Assembly: GCF_028640845.1 (NCBI RefSeq)
Contig: NC_080540.1
Coordinates: 138,545,920-138,609,919, forward strand
Source of the DNA: Ahaetulla prasina
Lineage: Eukaryota > Chordata > Lepidosauria > Squamata > Colubridae
Length of the DNA: 64,000 bases
Direction: 5' to 3'
Part shown: one piece after another, positions 37,183-50,073 of the stretch
Layout: every line of letters begins with the position of its first letter
Numbering within the stretch: position 1 is the first letter of the stretch
Notes under the pieces: generated by a model
What the model was told of the DNA's origin: nothing
Database searches by the model: none
Seen by the model: only the letters and a program-made list of their open reading frames with translations
Position numbers and translations under genes: made by a program

Positions 37183-40100
37183 CTTCAATATGCAGAATAC
37201 CGGTTATCCTCGACTAACAAACACAATTGAGCCCAATATTTCCATTTGCTAAGCAAAACAGTTGTTAAGGCCTCATTTTACGGCTGTTCTTGCCACAGTT
37301 GTTAAGTAAATCACTACAATTGTTAGTTTATAAACAAGTGAATCACCGCAGTTGTTAACTTAGTAACACAGTTGTTAAGTGAATCATGGTTTCCCGTTGA
37401 CTTTGCTTGTCAGAAGCTTGCAAAAGGTGATCACTGCAACCAGTGATGAATACATGCCAGTCGCCAAGTGCATGGATTTTGATTATGTGATCCCAGGGAT
37501 GCAATAGCAGTCTTAAGTTAAAAAACAGTCATGAATTAGTTTTTTCAGTGCCATTGTAACTTAAAACAGTCACTAAACAAATTGTTGTACGTTCAGGACT
37601 ACCTGTGTTGAGTTTCAAAGAAATGATAAATACAAAATAACACAAAGAGGAAAAATGGGGGTGGGGTGCTTGATAAAGGGAAAAATTTTAAAAGGCGACA
37701 AAAACAAACAAAAAAATACAAAAAGAAATAGTATAGAAAGAGAATCTTTTACTTTTTTCAGTAGAGATTCAAATATATACCGTAATACAGCAACCTGGAA
37801 ATCTTGGAAAAGATTTCTTAATCTATCTTTAAATCAAATTGTTTACACACAGGAGATGAACAGCACAAAACCCTCCTTGCTGTGGACAGAATTCTCATCA
37901 ATTCATCAGTGTTTAAGTTGATTTATGATCATATATATTCAGCTTGCTGGTGGTTTTGCACTGTTAAAAATGCAGTGGATCTCTTGCAGTCCCCTGCCAG
38001 TAGTAGATTACCTCACATGGGCTGCAAGTTTCAGTCCATCATCCCTGATCCAAATCCTATGAAGATTACTACGGTACCAAAAAAATAACTTGGCTTGCCA
38101 CACATCCTGTTTGACTTGGATTGTCTCAGTTTTGCACTCTGATTGTTCCAGTTTATGTACAAAAAAAAAAAATCCAGAAAAGCAGAGCTAGAGATATGAT
38201 CTCATTTGCTTTCCTTTTCTTTTGACCTTCAAGATCAGTTTATTCTGCTTTTCCATTGTTCTGAGGAGAAACAGGCGAAAATGCGTAATATTCAAATTCC
38301 CACTGTGCCTGAAAGGTCTTGAGTACGCTTGATACGAACTGTGCCCAGTTTTCTGAGAATATTGTACAGCTAATCTGTAAGAGGCAAAATGTCTCTGTAG
38401 TTTATGTACAACTACTTGAAATCTAGTACACAAACAGAGTATGTTTGCCAAAAATTAGAATAGTAATCTACATTTTATAAGGCAGACTTTCTCCTGCCTT
38501 TAGATATTTTTAACCTTTCTCCAATATTGACACAGCATTTTATGGTAATACGTGTCTCCTTTTGTTGCTTGTCTTTCAGGGAGAGGAAATAGCACAATAA
38601 TCCCATCCCCAATACTAAACTCATCCCTCTTTGAGTATGAGAATGTAGTTTTCCCCTGGCAGTTCATGTTTCATCTCACACTACCCATCATCCATATTCC
38701 CAATGATCTATAAAGCTTTAATCGGCGTGTCCCCCCTCTTCCTATAATAAAATTTAGGCTGCTATTAGCTCTGTTTCCCTACCAAACTCTTATCATTGGA
38801 TTTATAGAGGAAGGCACTTCTTAAAGAATCTGCCACTACGAAATATTTAACCAGGAAGTTCAATGTACACATCATAATCCACATCCTCTAAAGCTTCTTT
38901 AGGGAACTCAGCAGTGCTTTCCGGGTTTATGATCTAATTTTATCTGCATCACAGCCTACGGTTTTTTTATACTCTTTGAAATCTCCCTCTTATCCAGATA
39001 AGGTTTTCTAGCATACATGAGAGGCTGCTGTTGTTATAACAATGCAGCTTCTTGTGCTGTCTCTGAGGTGTCTCTGAGGTGAGACACAAATTGCTTTTCT
39101 AGATGACCAGAGTACAGGGATCTTGAATTCTCTGTCCTTAAGGATACTCTATTGCCTGCCAATGATTTTCTGACCATTCCCATTCCGTTTCTTTTGTGTC
39201 AGTTGTTGTGTTTGCTGTAATCTGCACAATTTTGCCAGGTCATTTAATATTCCAAGGAGCCTCCGATGCCTGTCACATTCCCTCGTCTCAGCATCTCTCA
39301 GATTCTTTCAGCTTCTATTTGGTCAGATGAGACACTCTCTACTGTCAGCAGATATGCAGTATAAACATATAGCCACGGGAGATGCTATTGGGATTCCATT
39401 TTCTATTCTGTTTCCTGTACTCACCACTAAAACAACAACAACAAAAAACAAATAACTCTTGGTCATGGTCCCTGATTGCATCTATGACATTTCCTTGTTT
39501 AATAGTGCAAGATGACTGTCACCTGCATTTTTTTTTAATGTAGGCAATGTGCTGCTCTTAATTTGCATTTGAACACTTCAGAAGCTGAGTTAATGCCCGC
39601 TGGCAAATGTAGCTATTATTATTATTATCAGGCAAAGGCTGCAGCAGCATTGGTAAAATAGCTTGACTTCTTAATGATTGCATGCAGACTCCCTTTCCAA
39701 TGACCTCCTAACATGAGGATGTTAGGGGTGGGGTAGATTTGGCAGGTGGAACGGGATTGAGTAGATCCTTCCTACTTCCAAGTTTATGCTATATTGAATA
39801 CTCTTTCCAAGTATATGTGATAGATATTCGATTCTAATTGAGCACAAGAGTAATGGAAGACCTTCCTTTATGTTTTCAGTGAAGGTAAGTTGCAGCTATA
39901 AATCTACTTGCTCTCATCCTGGCATGTCATTAGAGAGATGGCTGCAGTTTTGGAGCTGATGAGAAAATTATCAGGTTAATAAAAAACTGTACCTCAGAAT
40001 TCTCCATCTTTTGGAGCACTGACCACCAACCATTTTGGATCAGGCGGAGAAGCCTTCTTTGCAAGGGAACATGTTGGGCTTTTGACATAACACCTCTGGT

Positions 40101-40794
40101 GCCTGTATAAAGCCTACGTCAGCACTGAGAATTAGGTTACTAGTTACCATGCCAAGAAAATTGGACCTGGATTAAGAAGAAACATATTGGGTAACTTGGT
40201 TAGCAGTAGGTAACCATTTGATGGCCAGGAGCCATATTTGGCCTCTGAATGTAGAAGACCTCGATTAATAGGGTACTAGTGTAAAGGCCTATCATTGTCA
40301 AGATTTGAAGCAAGATTGGAGGGAATTTGGGAATGTCTTTGGTTTTTAAACTTGCACCACTTTTTTTGCCCACAATCTCAGTAACTGTAGCTCCAGGAGG
40401 TTCCTATTATAGCGCAAACCCCAGCAATTATGGAATAATAAGGAAAGACACAAGGCTTTGAGGAGGTTTATTTATTTATTTGACAAGTTTATATAGCTGC
40501 CCATTTCCCCAAAAGTGACCCTTGGCGGCCTATAATAAAACTAGGAAATTAAATATTTTACAAACCCATTAAAGTAGTAAATAGTAGGTAAAACCAAAGT
40601 GTGAGAGGGAAGATGTTACATCCAATATAACCAGCATGCAGGCTTTCTATTAGACGTAACCTCAGTCTTTCTCGGTCTCCTGGATTTCAATTACCTTTAT
40701 TCCCAGATATTCAGGATTGAGGGCAGCAAATATAATTCCCAAATCTGGCATGACTGGAATTCTAGTGAGGAACTTAAATGGGCAAAACATTTTG

Positions 40795-40825
<31 letters not shown>

Positions 40826-43800
40826 GAATTTTTATACCGCCCTTCTCCCGAAGGACTCAGGGCGGTGAGTAATTAAGTAGGTTTTGAGCCTGAAATAGTT
40901 GCCTCAAGCTCAAAACAGCCATTTGAAGGCTCTCCAGGAACATCAAAATCTATTCTCAACTCAAAATGTGTTGTCCACCCTCGGCGAAGATTCATTGAGT
41001 TCAGCAAGGAATAGAACTCTTCAAGAGGTCATCACTTAGCTTAGCAGTACTGAACAATTTCAGTCCAGTCTCCAACATTTCCTTTTTGGCTTATAGTTTA
41101 TCAAGACTTATACTCCATAGGGCCCTGAAAGAAGCAGATTCCATTGCAGCTCTGCTACACGAAACCCAATAGTCTCCTAACCTTTTTTTATTTTTTATTT
41201 TTATTTATTTATTTATTTGTCACAACAGTATATATAAGTATAAGCATGATTTAACTATACGAATTGGATACAGTCAAAGGGAACATTAGGACAGGGATGG
41301 TAGGCACACTGGTGCTCTTATGCACACCCCTTACAGACCTCTTAGGAATGGGGTGAAGTCAATAGTAGATAGTCTTTGGTTAAAATTTGGGGATTTTGGG
41401 AAGAGACCACGGAGTCAGGTAGTGCATTCCAGGCATTAATAACTCTGTTACTGAAGTCATATTTTCTACAATCAAGATTGGAGAGGTTACACTTTAAGTT
41501 TAAATCTATTGTGTGCTCATGTATTGTTGCAATTGAAGCTGAAGTAGTCTTCAACAGGAAGGACGTTGTAGCAGATGATTCTATGAGTTAAACTCAGGTC
41601 ATGCCGAAGGCGGCGGAGTTCTAAATATTCTAAACCCAGGATTTCAAGTCTGGTGGCATAAGGTATTTTGTTGTGATCAGAGGAGTGGAGAACTCTTCTT
41701 GTAAAATATTTCTGGACATGCTCAATTGTATTAATGTCCGAAATGAGGTGTGGGTTCCAGACAGGCGAGCTGTATTCGAGAATTGGTCTAGCAAATGTTT
41801 TGTATGCTTTGGTTAGTAGTGTAATCTTTCTGGAGAAGAAGCTACGCAAGATTAAGTTTACAACTGTTAAAGCCTTTTTGGCGATGTAGTTGCAGTGGGC
41901 TTTGGCACTTAGATCGTTTGATATGAAAACTCCAAGGTCTTTTATCCTTCCACAGAACATTAAAACCTAGCTCTTCTCCTAAATATTGGGATGGTGGGAA
42001 GTCAGGATGGGTTAAGAATGTGGGTTTCATCAGGGCAATGCAATTGTGGGACCTGGTTTTTCTGGTTTTTAGCTTTATTGTTTTATTGCTTTTGGTTTTA
42101 TGATTGTTTATATTGTTTTATTGGTTGTGAGCTGCCCAGGGTTGATTCTAAAATAGGCAGCTACACAAATGTTTTAAATAAATCAGTAAATAATCTGGAC
42201 CCTTTACAGTCGGGTTTCAGGCCAGGCTATAGTAGCAGGATAGTATTGATTGTACATATGGATTGCTGCTAGGATGGAGATAGTGTATCAATCCTGGTCC
42301 TCCTTGATTCCCTCAGTTGCTTTTGGTGTCCTTCTGTGCTGGCTAAGGGTGCCAGGACTGGAGGGCATAATTCTTCAGGGTTCTCTGCCCCCCAGGTTTC
42401 AGTCAGTGTTGGTAGTATGGGAAAGGTGCAGCCCTAGGCCTCTGCTTTGTGAGATGGCACAGAGATTAATTCTCTTTCCACTCTTCTATAAGATTTAAAT
42501 GAAACTGGTGGGCAAGATTATCTATTGACATGGGGTCAAAAATAATCAATATATCTCTTATACCTTACATATGTTTTGGGTTATCCAGATGATCCCATCA
42601 AGGTACATTCCTAAGGCCAATGTACAAATCTGGATGGAGAAGAACTAGCTGAAAGAAAATCAGTGGCTCTGAGTTTCAGGGCCTCTCATATCTAGTGGTT
42701 TCCATCTTTGCCTCAGGCAGAGTCGGTGCACACTCTAGGATTCCTTTTAGATTTGCATCTTAAGGAGCAGGTGGCAGTTTCATGTCCACCAGTTGTGCCT
42801 GTTCTTAGATCATGAAGCATACTCACAGCCACTCATGCCTTAGTCACCTCCCGAGTAGACTACTGTTGAAAATCATTCAAAGTTTCAGCTGGTCCAGAAT
42901 GAAACCACAGATTCAGATTTGGGTATACCACGGTACGCCCACATAACACTATGTGAACCATGCTAGTTCTCAGTAGACATCCAGGTGCAATTCAAAGTGT
43001 TGGTCGTCACCTACATAGCATGGGGCCTTATCGTTTATGGGACTGCCTATCTGCAATGCAAAGGCATGCTCTACGTCCCTCAGTAAAGTAATAAAATTGT
43101 AACCTGGTGGGCCCTTAGGAACAACTCGGTCATGGCATTTATCTTACAGAACAGCATTCTGACACAGATACTATAAACCAGCAGACACCAACTGGTGGTC
43201 CATGGACCACTGGTGGTCCGCGAGAAAATTTTGGTGGTCCGCAGAAAAATTATTTGCATTTTTTATATTGCACTAAATCAGGGGTCTTCAAACTACGGCC
43301 CCTGGGACAGATACGTGCAATGAACGCTTGTGTTGCTGCAGAGAGTCTCCCCCTTTGGGGTCTTTTTGTGTGGGTCAGAGAGGGGCAGAAATTCCAACTT
43401 GGGTTCTGCTTCGGTCTCCTGGTGCAAGGCTTTGGGTGAAGGTTGGAGAAAAGTGCCACTGGTGGCAAAGAGCCAGAGGGCCTTGTTCCAGTGGGACTGC
43501 ATGATGGCCTGGAACTGGCTGATCATCTCAGCCCACTGAGCCTCCAGGCGCCTATACCCGGCTTTGCACTCCTGCAGGTCTTCCCTCTGCTTGGAAAGTG
43601 GCTGCTTAGCTTCAGCAACTGCTTCCTGTTGGGGCCCTAAGGAGCTCGGGTGGGGAGGAGAGGGGTGAATAGAGGCTAACAAGGCACCTTTCAATGTGAG
43701 TGACATTGAGTTGGCCACGCCCACCCAGCCAGTCATTAGGCAGATGCTATTAGTGGTCCATGGGATTTAAAATTATGAATTTAGTGGTCCCTGAGGTCCG

Positions 43801-46800
43801 AAAGGTTGGTGACCCCTGCTATAAACAGCTCCAAACCTGCTGCCTTTCCAAAATCCATGAAGATCTGACTTTTCTCCAAGGCACTTAGACCAGAATGTTA
43901 AAAGAGTTTGGGAATAGGTGTAGGTGATATGCTTGAATTAGATGTTTATAAGAGCCTCAACTCAGTTTTTCTTCTTAATTAGTATGAACAATTATGGTTT
44001 TTGTCTTTTTCATTGTTCACTGGCTGCCCTGTAAATTGGTTGAATAAATGCATATTCCAAGGGACAGAAAAGGACACCATATAACAATAAACAAATAAAT
44101 ATATTTTATAATAAACAACAAACAAATGTAAATGTAACCACATAACATAACAGAACAATGAATCAGGAACTCTCATTCAGCTGCGCCTGGTGGACTTGAA
44201 GGCTTTCCTCAAGGTGAGCAGAGTTGAGCCTTGTTGCCTATTGAGAGGAGATTATAAATTGTACATAAAATTTGTAGTGATTATTATTAATAATGGGTGG
44301 TTAATAAAGCATATTGTACTGTTTAATTATTTAAATAATTACTTATAAGTTCAATGTGTCTAAATTAGAACCACTACTTGAGCGCTTTTCTGAGGATCTT
44401 GGCATCTTCTCTCGAATGCCTCCCACCGACCCGTGCGCTTGCACAGAGAGGGATTCCTCAGGGTGCCGTCCGCCAAGCAATGTTGGCTGGCGGCCCCCAG
44501 GGGAAGGGCCTTCTCTGTGGGGGCTCCCACCCTCTGGAATGAACTTCCCCCAGGACTTTGTCAACTGCCTGACCTTCGGACCTTTTGCCGCGAGTTGAAG
44601 ACTTATTTGTTTATTCGCGCAGGACTGGCATAGAAATTTTAATAGCTTTTAATATTTGATATAAATTTTATGGGGTTTTTTATGGTTTTAAATGGTTTTA
44701 ATTTCGGCCTTATATTTAATAAGTTTTTTAACTATTGTTTTATTGTGTATATAATTGTTGTTTTATTTTGGCTGTTAACCGCCCTGAGTCCTTCGGGAGA
44801 AGGGCGGTATAAAAATTCAATAAATCTAAATCTAATCTAAATCTCACAAACTCGTTCAGAGGTGAATTGGGATATCTGGTAACTAAATGATTTGAAAATA
44901 CGTTCTTCCTTCTAGGTGTTAATGTCTCGGCCAATCAAGATGAAGAGACACACCACGAGACCTTCCAGATGCAGATTGACAAAGAAACCAAGAAGTGCAT
45001 TTTCCATTCCAACACAGGCAACTACTGGACCTTGGTGGCACATGGAGGGATTCAAGCCATGGCTACTGAAATGTGAGTTGCACTGTGTCTTCACTTTGCT
45101 GGCAGGTCCCTAAAGCAGGGATTGATAACCTATGCTCGGTGGACCAAATATGGTTTAAAAGAAATATATTTCCATGTCTGTCTGTGAGGCAGACATCACT
45201 ATAGATCATTACCACCTCCTTGGGCAGCCATTTTGGTGATGGCAATATCAAGCAAAGCAGCTAGTCTCAGTGGTGACATGGTCTCTAGCCCCTAAGCATA
45301 AGAAGATTGCAAAGTTCTACCCTAAATAATTAGGATTTCAGAAGTGGGTCCATTGCACGCACTAGGCATCATAATGAAGAACTCATTTGGGGGGAGAAAT
45401 GGGCACCAGATTTAGCAAAGAGCTACTGTAGATTTTCATCAAAACAACAAAAATGACACTGCACCATCACAAAGCAGATTCTGTCTCTTTTTTGCAGACC
45501 CATAGAGTTAATGCGCCTGTGCAAAAGTGGGGAAGCTTGGGCCATGATGGCAAGATGCTGCTTTTGGCATCTGCTCCCCCATTTATCTTCCTCTACCGAG
45601 ATTGCATTTAGACAATTGCTGTTTCTCAAGAACATGTCCCTTCCTCCTTCAGCAGCAACTGTTCCAATATAGTCTCTCTCTGCTTATCTCCCTCCCCTCC
45701 CCTGTCCAAACCAATAACTTTGGCAAATGTGTAAGAGTGGAACAGGTTGAAAAACGTCCTATGCAAATGACTACATCTCTTTGAAAACACACACACCTCG
45801 TGCGAGAATCCATGGTTGGACATTTGGATGGTGTGGGTGTTTTTAAAAAGTTATTCCTGTACGAAACGTTCATCTGCTTCTACACAAATAACAGCCAATC
45901 AGTTGGTGGAAGGTTAAAATAGTTCAACTGCTTGATCAGAACTAATTTCATGATTCTCTTCTGCAGAATCTAGTTTCATAGATTTTGCATTGGACTACAT
46001 TGATTTTATTATTTGTTTGCATGTTTAATTAATTGATGCTTGTGAGCCACAGAGCTACTGAGAGTTCAGCAGTTTACAAATTTAATAAATTATTAAATCG
46101 GTTATAGTTCGTCCACAGTCAGCCAGATAATCAGACCGGATTTTATCCGCCTATTGCAGGAGTGTCAAACTCAAGGCCCACTGGCCAGATCTGGCCTGAG
46201 GGATGCTTAGATCTGGCCCACTGGGCCACCCTGGAAACAGCTAAGGTCCAGCCCATTGTGCCAGCGAAAACAGAGCACAAGGGGGGGGCCCTCCATTTTT
46301 GATGGCAGAATAGAATAGAATAGAATAGAATAGAATAGAATAGAATAGAATAGAATAGAATAGAATAGAGGGTTGTAGGAGGCAGTCCCAGCCAAAAACG
46401 GAACTCAGGAGCCCATTTTCGCTGGCAGAGTGCTCAGGCCATAGGTGCCCCTGACGCGCTGACATCAAGCTGGCCACGCGCACCCTGGCCACATACATCC
46501 TGCCCCCGCCCCCGAGGTCAAACACAACCCTGATACCGCCCCAAATAATAATAATAATAATAATAATTTAATTTTTATACCGCCCTTCTCCCGAAGGACT
46601 CAGGCAGATAAACAGGCAGATAAAATAATACAATACATTTCAATAAAAAAACTATTTAAAAAACTTATTCCATAAAGCCTAAATTTAAAATACAATACAA
46701 ATCGAGTTTGACACCCCTGACCTATTGAGTCCTTCCCGAGGACCTGGGGTAGGCAGATGTTGCTGTTTGATGGTGTTAAAGATATTATAACAGAATATAA

Positions 46801-49800
46801 ATTGTTCCAAGAAAACCTGCCTTTTGCGATTGAGTAATGGTGACTTTGTCAATGGTGGTGATTTTCAAGTGGTGCTCTAATTGTTTTGGAATTTCACCCA
46901 AGGTGCCGATCACTATTGGCATTATCTTTGCATTCTTTTGTTACTGTTATTCCACTTCTATTTGCAAGCCTTGGTATTTTATGACTTTTTTCGGTTCTTT
47001 CTCTTTTCTTCTGCTGTCTCCAGTGCTGCCATATCCACTATCCAGACTCTTTTATCTTTCTTGTCAACAACTGTTAAGTCTGAGATGGTTTTTTTTTTAA
47101 TTGTTATTATTATTTTGCTAAAATGTTTTCTCAGTTCAGAGGTGGGTTTCAGCAGGTTCTGACCAGTTCTGGAGAACCGATAGCAGAAATTTTGAGTAGT
47201 TTGGAGAACTGGTAGCAAAAATTCTGACTGGCCCCACCCCCATCTATTCTCTGCCTCCCAAGTCCCAACTGATCGGGAGGAAATGGGGATTTTGCAGTTA
47301 CCTTCCCCTGGATTGGGGAGGGAATGGAGATTTTACAGTATCCTTCCCCTGCCATGCCCACCAAGCCACGCCCACCAAGCAATGCCACGCCCACCAAGCC
47401 ACACCCACAGAACTGGTAGTAAAAAAATTTGAAACCCACCACTGTCTCAGTTGCTTGAGAACTTTTAATAGTAGGATTGGAGAATATGTCAGTGGCATCT
47501 TTGGACCACATAACCGAATTTGTGGAAGATCTGGGATGCTGAGAAATTAAAAGCACCCTCAAGGTAGGAAGAATGGGATTAGGTTTTCAATGAAGGGGGT
47601 CAACCTTTCCTCCAATCATTTCCTGGTTTTAAAAAAAAAATTCCCTTTCAGAAGTGGCTGTTAGTTTAGTACAAATCCGTGTGAGTATCTGAATATATTT
47701 CTCTTACTTTCCCCATTCCCCTGGGGAAAATAATATTTTCAGGAAGATAATTTAGTTTGGGAAAACAACATGAGGGAAAAGAATAACATCGTTTCTCGGT
47801 GTCCTCGTTTCGATACAATAAAGAACAAGCACCACCTTCTTGGTTGTTTTTAGCTGTTTTTAATTTTAGAATCTGAGCGATCCAACAACAGCTTCTCTGC
47901 CTTCTCCTCCTCCAACTGCGCCCTCACTTCCCCTTTAACATGTGACACCTCTTTTAAGCAAGAACATTTAAGAAGTTTCTAATCCAGGCAAGCATGAGCT
48001 CAAGGCTGCAGGCTAAAACTGGACAAAAGTAGATTAGATTAAAATTAGAATATTTAACAGTGAATGGGATTAACTCTTGGAAACATATAGGTAGACACTA
48101 AAGGAATATTTTTCCCCCTATTCTTCTTCAGTGACATGAACAAAGACTAGGGCCGGATAGGACTTGCCAATAAAATGAAGCGCTGAAGTTCCCTGAAGTT
48201 CCCTTATAAAGATTTGTCACATCTAAGAAAATCCTATTTCTGTCCCTGAAAATAGCCTGGATGCTTTTATGCTATAATTCACTGGAACCGTGTCAAAGAA
48301 AAAGGAAAATATTCAGCGATATGTGCCCTCTCAAGCCCCTGCTTGGGGTGGGGGGGAATGTGCATTACAAATGTTTTTCCTGACCTTCATTTTTCATTTA
48401 GTAAGGCAAATTTTCCACCCCAAATACTTTCTCTCAGTCTGTGGACTGCCAAGTGTACTGGAGGATAGAAGAGAACAGAGAATAGAGAGTAGAGTAGAGT
48501 AGAGTAGAGTAGAGTAGAGTAGAGTAGAGTAGAGTGGAGTGGAGTGGAATGGAATGGAATGGAATGGAATGGAACGGAATGGAACAGAATAGAATAACCT
48601 TGGAGGTCATCTAGTCCAACCACCTGCTCAAGCAGGAGACCCTATCATTCCAGACAAGTGGCTGTCCAGTCTCTTCTTAAAAGCATCCATTGATGGGGCA
48701 CCCACAACTTCTGAAGGCAAGCCATTCCACTGATTGTTCTCACTACTAGGAAATTTCTTCTTAGTTCTAGGCAGGGGTGAAATCCAGCAGGTTCTAACAG
48801 ATTCTGGAAAACCGGTAGCGGAAATTTTGAGTAGTTTGGAGAACCGACAAATGCCACCTCTGGCCTGCCCCAGAGTGGGGTGGGAATGGAGATTTTACAA
48901 TATCTTTCCTCCAAGAGGAGAGGGAATGAAGATTTTACAGTATCTTTCCCCTGGAGTGGGGTGGGAATGGAGATTGTGCAATATCCTTCCACTGCCATGG
49001 CCACCAAGCCACACCCACAGAACCGGTAGGGAAAAATTTTGGATTTCACCCCCGGTTCTAGGTTGCTTCTCTCCTTAATTAGTTTCCATCCATTGTTTCT
49101 TGTCTTGCCTTCTGGTGCTTTGGGAAAAATACTTATTTAGTAGAATATGTAATGCAGAGGATTAGTGAGACAGGTTTGCTGTCCATGAGAAAACTTGCAA
49201 ATGAGTTAAGGTAGGGTAAAGTTCAATAGTAATGCATCTAAGCCTTTAGGAAATGGTTGCAATAGAGCAGGGGTGTCAAACTCAAGGCCTGTGGGCCGGA
49301 TTCAGCCTGCAGGATGCTTAAATCTGGCCTGCAGGGCCAGTCTGGAAATAGCAAAAGACCGGCCCATGGTGCCTCTCGCAGCCAAAATGGGGTGTGGGGG
49401 AGCTGCACCCCATTTTGGTCAGCAGGGTGCTGCAGGAGGCATTTGTCCCATCTCTCCCCGCCCCAGGCAGCTCACAGAAGAGAAGTACAATGCTGATCCA
49501 GCCCTTGAAGAAATCCAGTTTGACACCCCTGCAATAGAGCATGATAAACTTTTGTAAATACAATCCAAGGTACATTTTTTACAAATGTCCAAGGTACATT
49601 TTTTACCTACGGGACCGCCTGCTGTTACCACATGCCTCCCACCGACCCGTACGCTCTCACAGAGAGGGACTTCTCAGGGTGCCGTCCGCCAAACAATGTC
49701 GGCTGGCGGCCCCCAGGGGAAGGGCCTTCTCTGTGGGGGCTCCCACACTCTGGAACGAGCTTCCCCCAGGTTTACGCCAAATACCTGACCTTCGGACTTT

Positions 49801-50038
49801 TCGCCACGAACTGGAGACACACCTTTTTATCCGCGCGGGGCTGGCTTAAATTGAATTTTAAATGTCAAATTTTATTAATTTTAAATGGGGTTTTTTAGTG
49901 TATGGTAAATTTTTAAATTGTCAGGCTAATTTAAATAAGTTTTTTAAATTGCATTTTAATTGTATTTTGTATTGTTTGTTTTATTCTGCCTGTACACCGC
50001 CCTGAGTCCTTCGGGAGAAGGGCGGTATAAAAATCAAA

Positions 50039-50073
<35 letters not shown>

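Larger units (their letters stand above)
23382..44915 (+). other. FSCN2: FSCN2 intron 1 (21,534 bp, TE-rich)
   Basis: Bounded by donor GTAATG and acceptor CTTCTAG. It holds an LTR-like piece (25.4 kb), hAT-type elements (26.7, 35.5 and 43.2 kb), tRNA-derived SINEs (27.8, 28.4 and 29.2 kb), Tigger-like elements (30.0, 36.4 and 37.2 kb), relict LINEs (31.1, 41.2 and 42.2 kb), a truncated L2 copy (44.4 kb) and microsatellites (34.3 and 37.2 kb). No additional coding exon was recognised. Confidence 0.85.
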
